DNA from: Agrobacterium tumefaciens
Lineage (GTDB): Bacteria; Pseudomonadota; Alphaproteobacteria; Rhizobiales; Rhizobiaceae
Length of the DNA: 64,000 nucleotides
Assembly: GCA_025559845.1 (NCBI GenBank)
Contig: CP048469.1
Location: 2,542,001 to 2,606,000, forward strand
Direction of reading: 5' to 3'
The notes beneath the pieces were generated by a model. That model saw only the letters and a list, made by a program, of their open reading frames with translations, did no database searches and was not told the origin of the DNA. The stretch's first letter is position 1. Every line of letters begins with the position of its first letter. A program made the translations under genes and the position numbers. Positions 9,475-17,262 of this stretch are shown here, piece by piece.

Positions 9475-10593
9475 ATGAAGAAGTCTCTTCTTTCCGCCGT
9501 TGCGCTGACCGCCATGGTCGCCTTCAGCGGTTCGGCCTGGGCCGATATCCTGATTGGTGTCGGCGGTCCGTTGACCGGCCCGAACGCTGCTTTCGGCGCT
9601 CAGCTTCAGAAGGGTGCTGAACAGGCTGCTGCAGACATCAATGCTGCAGGCGGTATCAACGGCGAGCAGATCAAGATCGTGCTCGGCGACGACGTCTCGG
9701 ACCCAAAACAGGGTATTTCGGTCGCCAACAAGTTCGTCGCTGACGGCGTAAAGTTCGTCGTCGGTCACTTCAACTCCGGCGTTTCCATCCCGGCGTCTGA
9801 AGTCTATGCCGAAAACGGCATCCTCGAAATCACCCCTGCCGCTACCAACCCGGTCTTCACCGAGCGCGGCCTGTGGAACACTTTCCGCACCTGCGGTCGT
9901 GACGACCAGCAGGGCGGCATTGCCGGCAAGTTTCTAGCCGACAATTTCAAGGACGCGAAGATCGCCATCATTCACGACAAGACCCCGTACGGTCAGGGTC
10001 TTGCCGATGAAACCAAGAAGGCTGCAAACGCTGCTGGCGTTACCGAAGCCATCTACGAAGGCGTCAACGTCGGCGACAAGGACTTCTCGGCCCTCATCGC
10101 AAAGATGAAGGAAGCCGGCGTCTCGATCATCTACTGGGGTGGCCTCCACACCGAAGCCGGTCTCATCATCCGCCAGGCCGCCGACCAAGGCCTGAAGGCG
10201 AAGCTCGTTTCGGGTGACGGTATCGTTTCGAACGAACTGGCATCCATCGCTGGCGACGCTGTTGAAGGCACGCTGAACACCTTCGGTCCTGACCCAACGC
10301 TGCGTCCGGAAAACAAGGATCTCGTTGCCAAGTTCAAGGCAGCGGGCTTCAATCCGGAAGCTTACACGCTCTACTCCTACGCTGCAGTTCAGACGATTGC
10401 TGAAGCCGCCAAGGCTGCCGCTTCTCTGGAAGCGGAAAAGGTTGCTGAAGCGATGAAGTCTGGCAAGTTCGCAACCGTTCTCGGCGAAATCTCCTTCGAC
10501 GAAAAGGGCGACCCGAAGCTTCCTGGCTACGTCATGTACGAATGGAAGAAGGGCCCGGACGGCAAGTACAGCTACTTCCAGCAGGGCACGTGA
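9475..10593 (+). CDS. livK: Branched-chain amino acid ABC transporter substrate-binding protein LivK
   Basis: A 372-residue periplasmic binding protein of the Leu/Ile/Val-binding family. The ATG at 9475 (GGGAG upstream) starts a clean signal peptide, [20 protein letters not shown], with cleavage after AWA, so the mature protein begins [18 protein letters not shown]. Family features include [27 protein letters not shown] and [11 protein letters not shown]. It closes the liv operon and is followed by an intrinsic terminator. Its own leader with inverted repeats would allow it to be made in excess over the membrane parts, as is usual for binding proteins. Confidence 0.95.
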   Translation: MKKSLLSAVALTAMVAFSGSAWADILIGVGGPLTGPNAAFGAQLQKGAEQAAADINAAGGINGEQIKIVLGDDVSDPKQGISVANKFVADGVKFVVGHFNSGVSIPASEVYAENGILEITPAATNPVFTERGLWNTFRTCGRDDQQGGIAGKFLADNFKDAKIAIIHDKTPYGQGLADETKKAANAAGVTEAIYEGVNVGDKDFSALIAKMKEAGVSIIYWGGLHTEAGLIIRQAADQGLKAKLVSGDGIVSNELASIAGDAVEGTLNTFGPDPTLRPENKDLVAKFKAAGFNPEAYTLYSYAAVQTIAEAAKAAASLEAEKVAEAMKSGKFATVLGEISFDEKGDPKLPGYVMYEWKKGPDGKYSYFQQGT

Positions 10594-10615
10594 TCCCTTC
10601 AGGACGCCAATATCG

Positions 10616-10642
10616 AAGCCCGGTCGAGAGACCGGGCTTTTC
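10616..10642 (+). terminator. Intrinsic terminator after livK
   Basis: AAGCCCGGTC and GACCGGGCTT form a stem around GAGA, followed by TTTT; it lies 23 bp after the livK stop. Confidence 0.9.
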
Positions 10643-10731
10643 TATGTGTAGCAAAACGAACGAAGTCCTCCACGCTACTGCGAAGCGTCGTTCTCGCCCA
10701 CAGGAATGACCACAGGCTGCGTTCGCCTCAC

Positions 10732-11259
10732 CTACGACGTCAGGCTCCTAAGAACGACCTCCGCGCGCTCCTGAACGTCGATTTTGGGCAAGACGATCGT
10801 CTCATAGTCCAGTCGTGCATAATCGCGTAGCAGCCGTTCATATTCATCCATCGCCGTGTCGAGATCATGTTGCCGCTCACTGTCACTGCGGTAGATTTCC
10901 GGCCACGGCGGTGTAATGAAAACCAGCCGGTTATATCGGTGCTCACGTTGCAGCGTGTCGATAAAGGTGTCGCCCGCGGCATGATGAAGAGCGGACGCGG
11001 CATCGACGAGACCGCGATCGAAAAACACTCGCCCCTCTGCCGGTGCGCTTTGACGATCCTCAAGCGAGAGCGCAACCGCACGACGGGCAAAAGCCGCCAT
11101 ATTGTTCCACGGCAGCGCCAGGCCGCCACTCACCATCTCCTCGGTGACAATGCGCCTCCCCGGTTCCTCCACCGTTGAGAAACCGCGACGGCCAAGCTCC
11201 GCAAGCAGCGTGGATTTTCCACCACCCGAGCAGCCGGAAAGAATTACGAACCGATCCAC
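10732..11259 (-). CDS. AAA-type P-loop ATPase/kinase-like protein
   Basis: A 175-residue P-loop protein with Walker A GCSGGGKST at residues 8-16 and an acidic pair in RVFFDRG that can serve as Walker B. It resembles the AAA_28 group of small NTPases or kinases (Ttd14/NadR-kinase-like), which often act on nucleotides or lipids; no substrate can be assigned. Further conserved-looking features are EEPGRRIVTEE and FITPPWPEIYR. It has its own promoter region on the right and converges with livK on the left. Confidence 0.7.
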   Translation of the reverse strand: MDRFVILSGCSGGGKSTLLAELGRRGFSTVEEPGRRIVTEEMVSGGLALPWNNMAAFARRAVALSLEDRQSAPAEGRVFFDRGLVDAASALHHAAGDTFIDTLQREHRYNRLVFITPPWPEIYRSDSERQHDLDTAMDEYERLLRDYARLDYETIVLPKIDVQERAEVVLRSLTS

Positions 11260-11692
11260 GATCGTCCTCCAGGTTCACAATGTTTGAGAAAGCGTCCTTG
11301 GCTTGGAGCAATAACGGTCTTGATCGGACCGACAAGGAGCCATAGTAAATCAGAAAGCCGACATCGCACACAACCAGCCATTGTTGCTAAGGCACAATAT
11401 CCAGCCCTCGGCCACCCCTCCAGCTCAAGACAATTACCCAGCGTCGTGGAACGATGACATTGCTTCGTGTCCAGGCGTCACACAGAACGACGCGATTGCA
11501 CAGAAAATGACAGGTGGTGAGAAAAAAATCGCGTAGAGGAAGAAAAATTTAGCCCGCGAAATAAGGCAACACGAACAAATCAGGCGAAATCATTCAAATT
11601 CTTAATAAATCGTCACGAACTGCTTAGGCAATTTTTAAAGGTACCGGGCTAGAGTTCCCGTCATATGGTCTTGAGTTTGTATAGAGTGTCCA
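11260..11692. other. 433-bp intergenic region upstream of sciP
   Basis: Non-coding by inspection; it becomes AT-rich toward the right end, with CTTAATAAATCG near 11600 and TTTTTAAAGG near 11633. It should contain the sciP promoter and the promoter of the leftward ATPase gene. I found TTAA half-sites but no full TTAA-N7-TTAA CtrA box, no terminator and no tandem repeat. Confidence 0.4.
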
Positions 11693-11968
11693 ATGACCGA
11701 AATGATACGCCCACGAGTTAAATATGTCATCGGCCCCGATGGCAGCCCCCTGACGATCGCGGATCTTCCGCCTGCCAACACCCGTCGCTGGGTCATCCGC
11801 AGAAAGGCAGAGGTTGTTGCCGCCGTGCGCGGAGGACTGCTGAGCCTCGAGGAAGCATGTGAGCGCTACACGCTCACTGTTGAAGAATTCCTATCCTGGC
11901 AGTCTTCGATTGCCGATCATGGCCTTGCCGGCCTGCGCACAACGCGCATCCAGCAATATCGCCACTAA
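11693..11968 (+). CDS. sciP: CtrA inhibitor SciP (DUF1153)
   Basis: A 91-residue protein matching the DUF1153/SciP family, with IRPRVKYVIGPDGSPLTIADLPP, RRWVIRRKAEVVAAVRGG and the helix-turn-helix-like CERYTLTVEEFLSWQ. In Caulobacter, SciP is a small DNA-binding protein that blocks CtrA-dependent transcription; transfer of that role here is by homology. Start is the ATG at 11693, or MIRPRV at 11702. It lies about 1.9 kb left of ctrA on the same strand. A strong hairpin follows the gene. Confidence 0.9.
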   Translation: MTEMIRPRVKYVIGPDGSPLTIADLPPANTRRWVIRRKAEVVAAVRGGLLSLEEACERYTLTVEEFLSWQSSIADHGLAGLRTTRIQQYRH

Positions 11969-12007
11969 CCTGTCGTTTTCGCCGCATTCATGCTGGCATG
12001 ATGTTTT

Positions 12008-12043
12008 CAAACGCCCCGTCGGACCGATCCAGCGGGGCGTTTG
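12008..12043 (+). terminator. Terminator-like hairpin after sciP
   Basis: CAAACGCCCCG (12008-12018) and CGGGGCGTTTG (12033-12043) form an 11-bp perfect stem with a 14-nt loop, 39 bp after the sciP stop. The U run is short (TTTG inside the stem). Confidence 0.65.
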
Positions 12044-12168
12044 TACGTCGACCACAGGCATTGTCGCACTTTTGTGTCCAGTGCGTTCGCCACCCCAACT
12101 GTTTCCATTTTAACCGAGCCGGCTAAAGTGCCTGTGAAGCGAACAACAGGATCGAAGGGAGAAACTTT

Positions 12169-12450
12169 ATGGACATCATCACCGCGGAAACCGGATCGCA
12201 CGGCGAATATTCGGCAATCCTCGACGGCCACAAGGCCGAAATGACCTATTCCAGAACATCCCCCTCCCTCATCATCATCGATCACACTGGCGTGCCGGAT
12301 GCTCTGCGCGGCAAGGGCGTCGGTCAGGCTCTTGCCACACATGCCGTCGAGGAAGCCCGTAAGGGCGGCTGGAAAATCATCCCGCTCTGCCCATTTTTCA
12401 AGGCGCAGACGCTTCGCCATCCGGAATGGGCCGACGCTATTCAGGGTTGA
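12169..12450 (+). CDS. Small GNAT-type N-acetyltransferase
   Basis: A 93-residue protein of the compact GCN5-like group (YidJ/YjdJ-like). The acetyl-CoA loop is visible as VPDALRGKGVGQALATHAVEEAR, followed by GWKIIPLCPF and a C-terminal HPEWAD. It covers only the core of the fold, the usual form of this subfamily. The start has a good GAAGGGAG ribosome site. The substrate is unknown. It appears monocistronic between sciP and a convergent DUF1059 gene. Confidence 0.8.
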   Translation: MDIITAETGSHGEYSAILDGHKAEMTYSRTSPSLIIIDHTGVPDALRGKGVGQALATHAVEEARKGGWKIIPLCPFFKAQTLRHPEWADAIQG

Positions 12451-12474
12451 GGATCAGGCTGTCACGACACGTCT

Positions 12475-12678
12475 TCACGCCACCATCATTGGCGGGGTTC
12501 CCTGATGAATGCTCTTGCGAACTTCGTCACGGAATTCAGGTGTGTCTTCAGCACCATGCACGGCAATCGCATGCTGAACAGCCGCCTCGATCAACTCGTC
12601 GGCGGTATCAGCGGAGATGGCAATCGTGCATTTGCTTTCACTCGGAAATTCACGGCAATCGATATATTGACGGGCCAT
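12475..12678 (-). CDS. DUF1059 family small protein
   Basis: A 67-residue protein with MARQYIDCREFPSESKCTIAI at the N-terminus and HAIAVHGAEDTPEFRDEVRK in the second half, the pattern of the DUF1059 family. No catalytic motif is visible and the function is unknown. It converges with the GNAT gene, 24 bp away. Confidence 0.75.
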   Translation of the reverse strand: MARQYIDCREFPSESKCTIAISADTADELIEAAVQHAIAVHGAEDTPEFRDEVRKSIHQGTPPMMVA

Positions 12679-13048
12679 TGTCTTCCTCCCTTTTTGCCGC
12701 TGGTGTCAGCTGAAGCAGCGAGAGACTGTTAACGCGGTTTCGCAAAAGCTGCTGCTCGAACAAAATATGTAGAACAGCCGGACCGTGTCCTATTCCCTCT
12801 CCGCCCTAAAGGCGCACCTGCGGTCAGTCTCCGGCTCACGGTCGGAACCTTCACAGATTACTCCCATCCCGTAGCGTTAACAAATGCAAAAAAGGCGAGC
12901 CTGCAGCCTATAGAAACGAAAACGGCCGCCTGAACGGCGGCCGGTTTCATAAATAAGGTCATGGCATCCCGTCATTGAAAGCCGCCACCTGATCCACCGG
13001 CAGCCGTCAATGAGGACGCAAAGTTCGTCCGGTTACCTTACCGGCCGA
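12679..13048. other. 370-bp intergenic region between the DUF1059 gene and the fliJ-like gene
   Basis: No coding sequence seen. It must contain the promoter for the leftward DUF1059 gene on its left and the downstream end of the leftward fliJ-like transcript on its right, including the hairpin at 12922-12944. Confidence 0.4.
12922..12944 (-). terminator. Terminator downstream of the fliJ-like gene
   Basis: CGGCCGCC (12923-12930) and GGCGGCCG (12936-12943) form an 8-bp stem with a 5-nt loop. Read leftward it is followed by GTTTTCGTTTC, a fair U-rich tail. Confidence 0.65.
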
Positions 13049-13399
13049 TCAGGCGCGGGCGCGGATTGCTCCGTCGCGGTTTTCCAGTGCTGCGGCCTTT
13101 TCGTATTCGGCCTGCACTTCTTCCAGCGAAGCTTCGGCAGCTTCTTGCTGCGTCTTCAGTTCTCGGATGGAAACCTGAAGATTGTCGGCCCGCTGGCGCG
13201 CCGCTTTTGCAAAGGTCGGATAGGCGAAATGCGTCGGATCGGTAATTCCCGACTTGCTTTCTTCCAGAGAGATCTGGTGTACCAGCTCCTTGGCCATCCG
13301 TTCGAATTCGGACATCATCTGCTGCAACTGCTGCAGCTGCCGCCGTTTTTCGTTGACCTGAAATTCTTTCAGGCGAACTAGGCTGTCACGCGACTTCAT
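13049..13399 (-). CDS. FliJ-like coiled-coil protein
   Basis: A 116-residue, highly charged helical protein (KEFQVNEKRRQLQQLQQMM, then QRADNLQVSIRELKTQQEAA) that fits the FliJ/flagellar-export chaperone pattern of two antiparallel helices. Start is the ATG at 13399, 8 nt after GGAG; a TTG 6 bp upstream is the alternative. It is divergent from ctrA across a 448-bp regulatory region. FliJ helps deliver export substrates to the flagellar secretion ATPase in other bacteria. Assignment to a true flagellar FliJ is plausible rather than proven, as no other flagellar gene is in the window. Confidence 0.7.
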   Translation of the reverse strand: MKSRDSLVRLKEFQVNEKRRQLQQLQQMMSEFERMAKELVHQISLEESKSGITDPTHFAYPTFAKAARQRADNLQVSIRELKTQQEAAEASLEEVQAEYEKAAALENRDGAIRARA

Positions 13400-13847
13400 A
13401 CGCAATACTCCATGGATAGCGAGACCCAGGCCAAAAAAGGCATTAACCGCCCGTATTCGTCCCGGCTGTACCGGAATGATTCCTAAAAGTTACCCGGCGT
13501 TAATAAAAATCAGCCGCCGTTAACCTTTCGTTTACGGGCATCGTTAATGATAAGCACGATCATTTAAGGGTCGGTAAATGCCAAGTCCAAAAAAATGGAC
13601 ACGACGATGTAAGAGTCGATTGAATCACTTAACGGGTTTTCCTCACGTTAAGCTTCAATTTTGGCGATGGCGGATTCACTTGCAAAAACAGCAGAATGTC
13701 AACTTTGCTTAATAAATTCGATACACCTTGCCAAAGGCAATTAGAATTTGTTAACCATTTGGTGGCAGCCTGCAAATCAGGCAACGTCTGGATCCGCATC
13801 GCGCGAGGCAATGTTTTACCTCCCTGCGGGCGGCAAAGGGGATAATT
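13400..13847. promoter_or_regulatory. ctrA / fliJ-like divergent control region with GANTC and CtrA-like sites
   Basis: 448 bp without a gene. It contains four GANTC sites (13478, 13613, 13622, 13673), the target of CcrM adenine methylation in alphaproteobacteria. CtrA-like elements are TTAA-N7-TTTAC at 13520-13535, an inverted pair CTTAACG (13628-13634) / CGTTAAG (13646-13652), and a TTAACCAT half-site at 13751-13758. This fits methylation-dependent and auto-regulated ctrA transcription. The AT-rich stretch near 13700-13750 probably holds the proximal promoter. Confidence 0.6.
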
Positions 13848-14552
13848 ATGCGGGTTCTACTTATTGAAGACGACAGCGCAACAGCGCAGAGCATCGAACT
13901 GATGCTCAAGTCGGAAAGTTTTAACGTTTACACGACCGACCTCGGTGAGGAAGGCGTGGATCTCGGCAAGCTCTACGATTACGATATCATTCTGCTCGAC
14001 CTGAACCTGCCTGACATGTCGGGTTATGAAGTTCTGAGAACCCTGCGTCTTTCGAAGGTTAAGACGCCGATCCTCATCCTCTCCGGCATGGCCGGCATCG
14101 AGGACAAGGTTCGCGGCCTCGGCTTCGGCGCAGACGATTACATGACCAAGCCGTTCCATAAGGATGAGCTTGTCGCCCGCATTCACGCAATCGTTCGCCG
14201 TTCGAAGGGCCACGCCCAGTCGGTCATCGCCACGGGCGAGCTGATCGTTAACCTGGACGCCAAGACGGTGGAAGTTGGTGGACAGCGCGTTCATCTGACC
14301 GGCAAGGAATACCAGATGCTCGAGCTGCTTTCGCTGCGCAAGGGCACAACGCTGACCAAGGAAATGTTCCTCAACCACCTCTACGGCGGTATGGACGAGC
14401 CGGAACTCAAGATCATCGACGTCTTCATCTGCAAGCTGCGCAAGAAGCTCGCAAATGCTGCAGGTGGTGCAAACTACATCGAAACGGTTTGGGGTCGCGG
14501 TTACGTTCTGCGCGAGCCGGATGGCGCTACCGAATATCTCGAAACCGCCTGA
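13848..14552 (+). CDS. ctrA: Cell-cycle response regulator CtrA
   Basis: A 234-residue OmpR-family response regulator. Receiver domain residues 1-120 contain phosphoacceptor Asp51 ([16 protein letters not shown]) and Lys in [12 protein letters not shown]. The winged-helix DNA-binding domain ends in [14 protein letters not shown]. The sequence is nearly the canonical alphaproteobacterial CtrA throughout, including [15 protein letters not shown]. CtrA governs cell-cycle, motility and envelope genes and blocks replication initiation in Caulobacter; in Rhizobiales it is usually essential. Ribosome site AAAGGGG precedes the ATG. It sits with sciP and chpT, two of its known partners. Confidence 0.97.
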   Translation: MRVLLIEDDSATAQSIELMLKSESFNVYTTDLGEEGVDLGKLYDYDIILLDLNLPDMSGYEVLRTLRLSKVKTPILILSGMAGIEDKVRGLGFGADDYMTKPFHKDELVARIHAIVRRSKGHAQSVIATGELIVNLDAKTVEVGGQRVHLTGKEYQMLELLSLRKGTTLTKEMFLNHLYGGMDEPELKIIDVFICKLRKKLANAAGGANYIETVWGRGYVLREPDGATEYLETA

Positions 14553-14575
14553 TCTTTTCGAGACAGACTATTTGC

Positions 14576-14606
14576 AAAACCCGCCGCGCAAACGGCGGGT
14601 TTTTTA
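14576..14606 (+). terminator. Intrinsic terminator after ctrA
   Basis: AAAACCCGCCG and CGGCGGGTTTT form an 11-bp stem around CGCAAA, followed by further T residues, 24 bp after the ctrA stop. Confidence 0.92.
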
Positions 14607-14684
14607 TTATGCGCCAAAGAAAGAAGTCGCACGTTATTTGCTTGTCACGTTGCGGCCTTAGAGCGCGTCTGAAAGGAAGATGCG

Positions 14685-15194
14685 GTGTCCTACCCTATCC
14701 CGACCCTGAAAACCGAACGGTTGACACTACGCCCGCAAACCATTGCGGATTTTTCCGGCTATCTTGATTTCATGGCGTCTCCGCGCTCGATCGGCGTTGG
14801 CGGACCCTATGATCTGCGCGCTGCCTGGGGCATGTTCTGCCACGATCAGGCAAATTGGCATTTCTTCGGACACGGGGCGCTGATGATCGAACGAACCGCA
14901 ACGCAAGAATGCCTCGGCCAGGTCGGCATCAACCACGGTCCGCTCTTTCCGGAAAAAGAACTCGGCTGGCTGTTCTATCGAGGCTTTGAAGGACAAGGAT
15001 ATGCTGCGGAGGCGGCGCAGGCGCTAAGACAATGGGCGTTTCAGAGTCTCAAACTTTTGACACTGGTCAGCTACGTCGCACCGGAAAATCTCAAGTCGGC
15101 GGCTGTAGCCGAACGCCTTGGCGGCAAGCTCGACGCCACAGCGCTGCGCTCCGATCCTGAAGACCTTGTTTACCGGTATCGCGCCGACATCTGA
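14685..15194 (+). CDS. GNAT N-acetyltransferase, RimJ/RimL type
   Basis: A 169-residue acetyltransferase. The N-terminal TERLTLRPQTIADF and the central GWLFYRGFEGQGYAAEAAQALRQWAF (acetyl-CoA-binding Q/RxxGxA region, position 14962 onwards) are typical of the ribosomal-protein-acetyltransferase-like group, many members of which act on small molecules or antibiotics. The GTG start at 14685 has an AAAGGA site. It lies between the ctrA terminator and a convergent TetR gene and appears to be a single-gene unit. Confidence 0.85.
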   Translation: MSYPIPTLKTERLTLRPQTIADFSGYLDFMASPRSIGVGGPYDLRAAWGMFCHDQANWHFFGHGALMIERTATQECLGQVGINHGPLFPEKELGWLFYRGFEGQGYAAEAAQALRQWAFQSLKLLTLVSYVAPENLKSAAVAERLGGKLDATALRSDPEDLVYRYRADI

Positions 15195-15225
15195 TGCGCC
15201 GCCATAGCCATTGACCAGGAATCGC

Positions 15226-15819
15226 CTAGCGCGGCGCCTGCAACAGACCCGATGCCAGCGCGCGGAACGCCTCGACCGCCTTTGGCAGCACCGTTAACGG
15301 CTCTTCGCTTGCAGCAACCCAAAGTGCGGCATTCAACGCCGCACCACTGATCAACCGCGCCACCGCTTCCGCATCGAGCGGCTTCACGATGCCGGTGGCG
15401 ATGAGTTGCTGTACCGCACTTTTCGTGACCTGGAGACAACTGTTCTGGCTTGGCCAGAGTGACGGATCGCCAAGTACAGCAGGACCATCCAGAAGAACGA
15501 TGCGTTGAACCTCGGGATCGAGCGCCATCTCGATATAGGCCGCCCCTTCGGCAAGAAGCGCTTCCCACGCATCTGCATGTTGCGCGCCTGCCGCCTTGGC
15601 CTGCATCGCCATTTCCGTGTCGATCTGGTTCACGACCGCCGCCAGGAGGCCGCGCTTGTCACCAAAATTGTGGTACAGCGCGCCGCGCGTCAACCCGACA
15701 TCAGCCGTCAGCTCGTCCATGGACGCAGCATTATAACCCTTCTCCGCGAACGCCTTGCGGGCAGCAGCGATCAACTTCAGCCTGTTTTCCTGCATCGTTT
15801 CGAGACGTCGCCCGGCCAT
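15226..15819 (-). CDS. TetR/AcrR family transcriptional regulator
   Basis: A 197-residue repressor-type protein. The N-terminal HTH is visible as NRLKLIAAARKAFAEKGYNA ASMDELTADVGLTRGALYHNF, with the typical GALYHNFGDKRGLL ending; the rest is the ligand-binding helical domain. It is divergent from a RidA gene across 142 bp that contain three copies of one palindrome, so it probably represses both itself and ridA. The ligand is unknown. Confidence 0.92.
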   Translation of the reverse strand: MAGRRLETMQENRLKLIAAARKAFAEKGYNAASMDELTADVGLTRGALYHNFGDKRGLLAAVVNQIDTEMAMQAKAAGAQHADAWEALLAEGAAYIEMALDPEVQRIVLLDGPAVLGDPSLWPSQNSCLQVTKSAVQQLIATGIVKPLDAEAVARLISGAALNAALWVAASEEPLTVLPKAVEAFRALASGLLQAPR

Positions 15820-15838
15820 TTTAAACCCTTAAATTCAC

Positions 15839-15903
15839 ATACGAAGCGTATCTGGATTTGACATACGACACGTATGTCACTATTTCATATACGCAACGTA
15901 TAT
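15839..15903. promoter_or_regulatory. Three tandem TetR-type operators, ATACG-N3-CGTAT
   Basis: Copy 1 is ATACG-AAG-CGTAT at 15839-15851. Copy 2 is ACATACG-ACA-CGTATGT at 15861-15877. Copy 3 is ATATACG-CAA-CGTATAT at 15887-15903. All share ATACG-N3-CGTAT with centres 24 and 26 bp apart, in the gap between the TetR and RidA genes. Confidence 0.85.
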
Positions 15904-15961
15904 AGTGCGGCGACTGTCTTTGTGAAGCGCCGAACGATTTGAAGCCTATCAGGAGAACAAC

Positions 15962-16360
15962 ATGAGCAAGCGCAACGCCATTTTCCCCGCCGGCCGCCAT
16001 AAACTTTACGAAGAGCATCGTTATTCGGCCGCCATACAATCTGGAGATCTACTCTTTGTCTCAGGCCAGGTCGGCAGCAGGCCGGATGGCACTCCCGAGC
16101 CGGACTTCGAACGTCAGGTTCGGTTGGCATTCGAGAATCTGAAAGCAACACTCGCCGCAGCTGGCGCCACGTTTGACGACATCGTCGATGTCACCACCTT
16201 TCACACAGACCCTGAAGCTCAATTCGACACGGTCTTGAAGGTGAAAGACGAAGTTTTCAACGAGCCACCCTATCCGGCCTGGACTGCTTTGGGTGTCAAT
16301 TGGCTGGCCGGGTTCGATTTCGAAATCAAGGTTATCGTCCGCATCCCGTCGGCAGAGTAA
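15962..16360 (+). CDS. RidA/YjgF/UK114 family protein
   Basis: A 132-residue protein of the RidA family, whose archetype hydrolyses reactive enamine/imine intermediates. Seen here are LLFVSGQVGSRPDG, AFENLKATLAAAGATFDDIV and a C-terminal FDFEIKVIVRIPS. The segment around PAWTALGVNWLAG replaces the canonical R(S/T)xVxVxxLP catalytic-Arg motif. Without the catalytic Arg this is more likely a Rid1-7-type relative than true RidA. It is expressed divergently from the TetR gene, probably under its control. A good GGAG site precedes the ATG. Confidence 0.85.
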   Translation: MSKRNAIFPAGRHKLYEEHRYSAAIQSGDLLFVSGQVGSRPDGTPEPDFERQVRLAFENLKATLAAAGATFDDIVDVTTFHTDPEAQFDTVLKVKDEVFNEPPYPAWTALGVNWLAGFDFEIKVIVRIPSAE

Positions 16361-16383
16361 GACGCCGAGAACATCCCAACAAA

Positions 16384-16417
16384 AAACCGGTGATTCGCAT
16401 CACCGGTTTCTTTTTTG
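16384..16417. terminator. Bidirectional terminator between ridA-like and chpT
   Basis: AAACCGGTGAT and ATCACCGGTTT form an 11-bp stem around TCGC, with an A run on the left and a T run on the right, so it can end both the rightward ridA-like and the leftward chpT transcripts. Confidence 0.9.
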
Positions 16418-16457
16418 CAGGAACACACCCAAGCGAGCGCCTGGGCAGTTCGATCTA

Positions 16458-17108
16458 TCATTCGGCCGCGACGGTAACGGCGGTGAAAACAATCCGGTCT
16501 TCGTGGACCTTGTATTCCACCTGCATGCCTGCCTCTTCCGCAAGCAACAGCGTGTAATAGGGCTGAACGGAATGCGCATCGACCGCTTCTTCCAGACGGC
16601 CCTCGTAGATTTCCACGAACTTGGCGGGAACGCGCATCATCCGGCCCTTGACGGTGATTTCGAACTTGGCGTCACCATCCGGGCTTTCCAGCAACACATC
16701 CACATTGCCGCCGCGCGGGATGGAACCGTAAGCCACCAGGAACAGGTTGAGCAACAGCTTGACGCGGTTCTTGGCGACAATGGCGCGCGGCCCATTCCAG
16801 CTGACTTCCGCTTTCTTTTCAGCAGCGGCGAAATCCTTGGCAGCCTTCTCCGCTTCCCCCGTATCGATGGACGCCCCGGCAGAACCGGATGCACCGAAAG
16901 CAAGGCGGGCGAACTTCAGGCGAACTGATGCGTTGATGGCAGACGTACGGATAAGATCCATCGCATCGGCATCCGCACCACCTTCGTCCAGCAGTTCGAG
17001 GCCGTTGTTGATCGCACCGACCGGGGAAATCACGTCATGGCACACGCGGCTGCAAAGGAGCGCCGCCAGATCGGGACCGGACAGCGTGATATTAAGTTTG
17101 GTCGTCAT
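16458..17108 (-). CDS. chpT: Histidine phosphotransferase ChpT
   Basis: A 216-residue protein with the ChpT pattern: LAALLCSRVCHDVISPVGAI, with phosphorylatable His24, followed by NNGLELL and a degenerate ATPase-like second domain. In Caulobacter, ChpT passes phosphate from the CckA kinase to CtrA and CpdR. It lies 1.9 kb from ctrA, and the eipA-like gene is divergent next to it, the same neighbourhood known in Brucella. Ribosome site GGAGAG precedes the ATG. Confidence 0.92.
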   Translation of the reverse strand: MTTKLNITLSGPDLAALLCSRVCHDVISPVGAINNGLELLDEGGADADAMDLIRTSAINASVRLKFARLAFGASGSAGASIDTGEAEKAAKDFAAAEKKAEVSWNGPRAIVAKNRVKLLLNLFLVAYGSIPRGGNVDVLLESPDGDAKFEITVKGRMMRVPAKFVEIYEGRLEEAVDAHSVQPYYTLLLAEEAGMQVEYKVHEDRIVFTAVTVAAE

Positions 17109-17178
17109 AAAATTCTCTCCTGCGCAAGGGCTGCGCGGACGGTGTGAACATCTAAGGCCATAATGACACCATATTTGG

Positions 17179-17193
17179 TAAACCGATTGTTAA
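17179..17193 (-). promoter_or_regulatory. CtrA-box-like site between chpT and the eipA homologue
   Basis: On the minus strand it reads TTAA-CAATCGG-TTTAC, the same TTAA-N7-TTTAC form seen upstream of ctrA. It is in the 154-bp gap between the divergent chpT and the DUF1134 gene. Brucella eipA is a reported CtrA target, which supports the reading; occupancy is untested. Confidence 0.55.
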
Positions 17194-17262
17194 TAGGATG
17201 GTTTCAAAATGCCAAATGACTTAACACGGCAATCGGAATTCAACAGACGGACGGACTTGACG

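Noticed and set aside
11260..11692. Full CtrA box upstream of sciP
   Set aside because: TTAA half-sites are present but none with the TTAA-N7-TTAA or TTAA-N7-TTTAC spacing.
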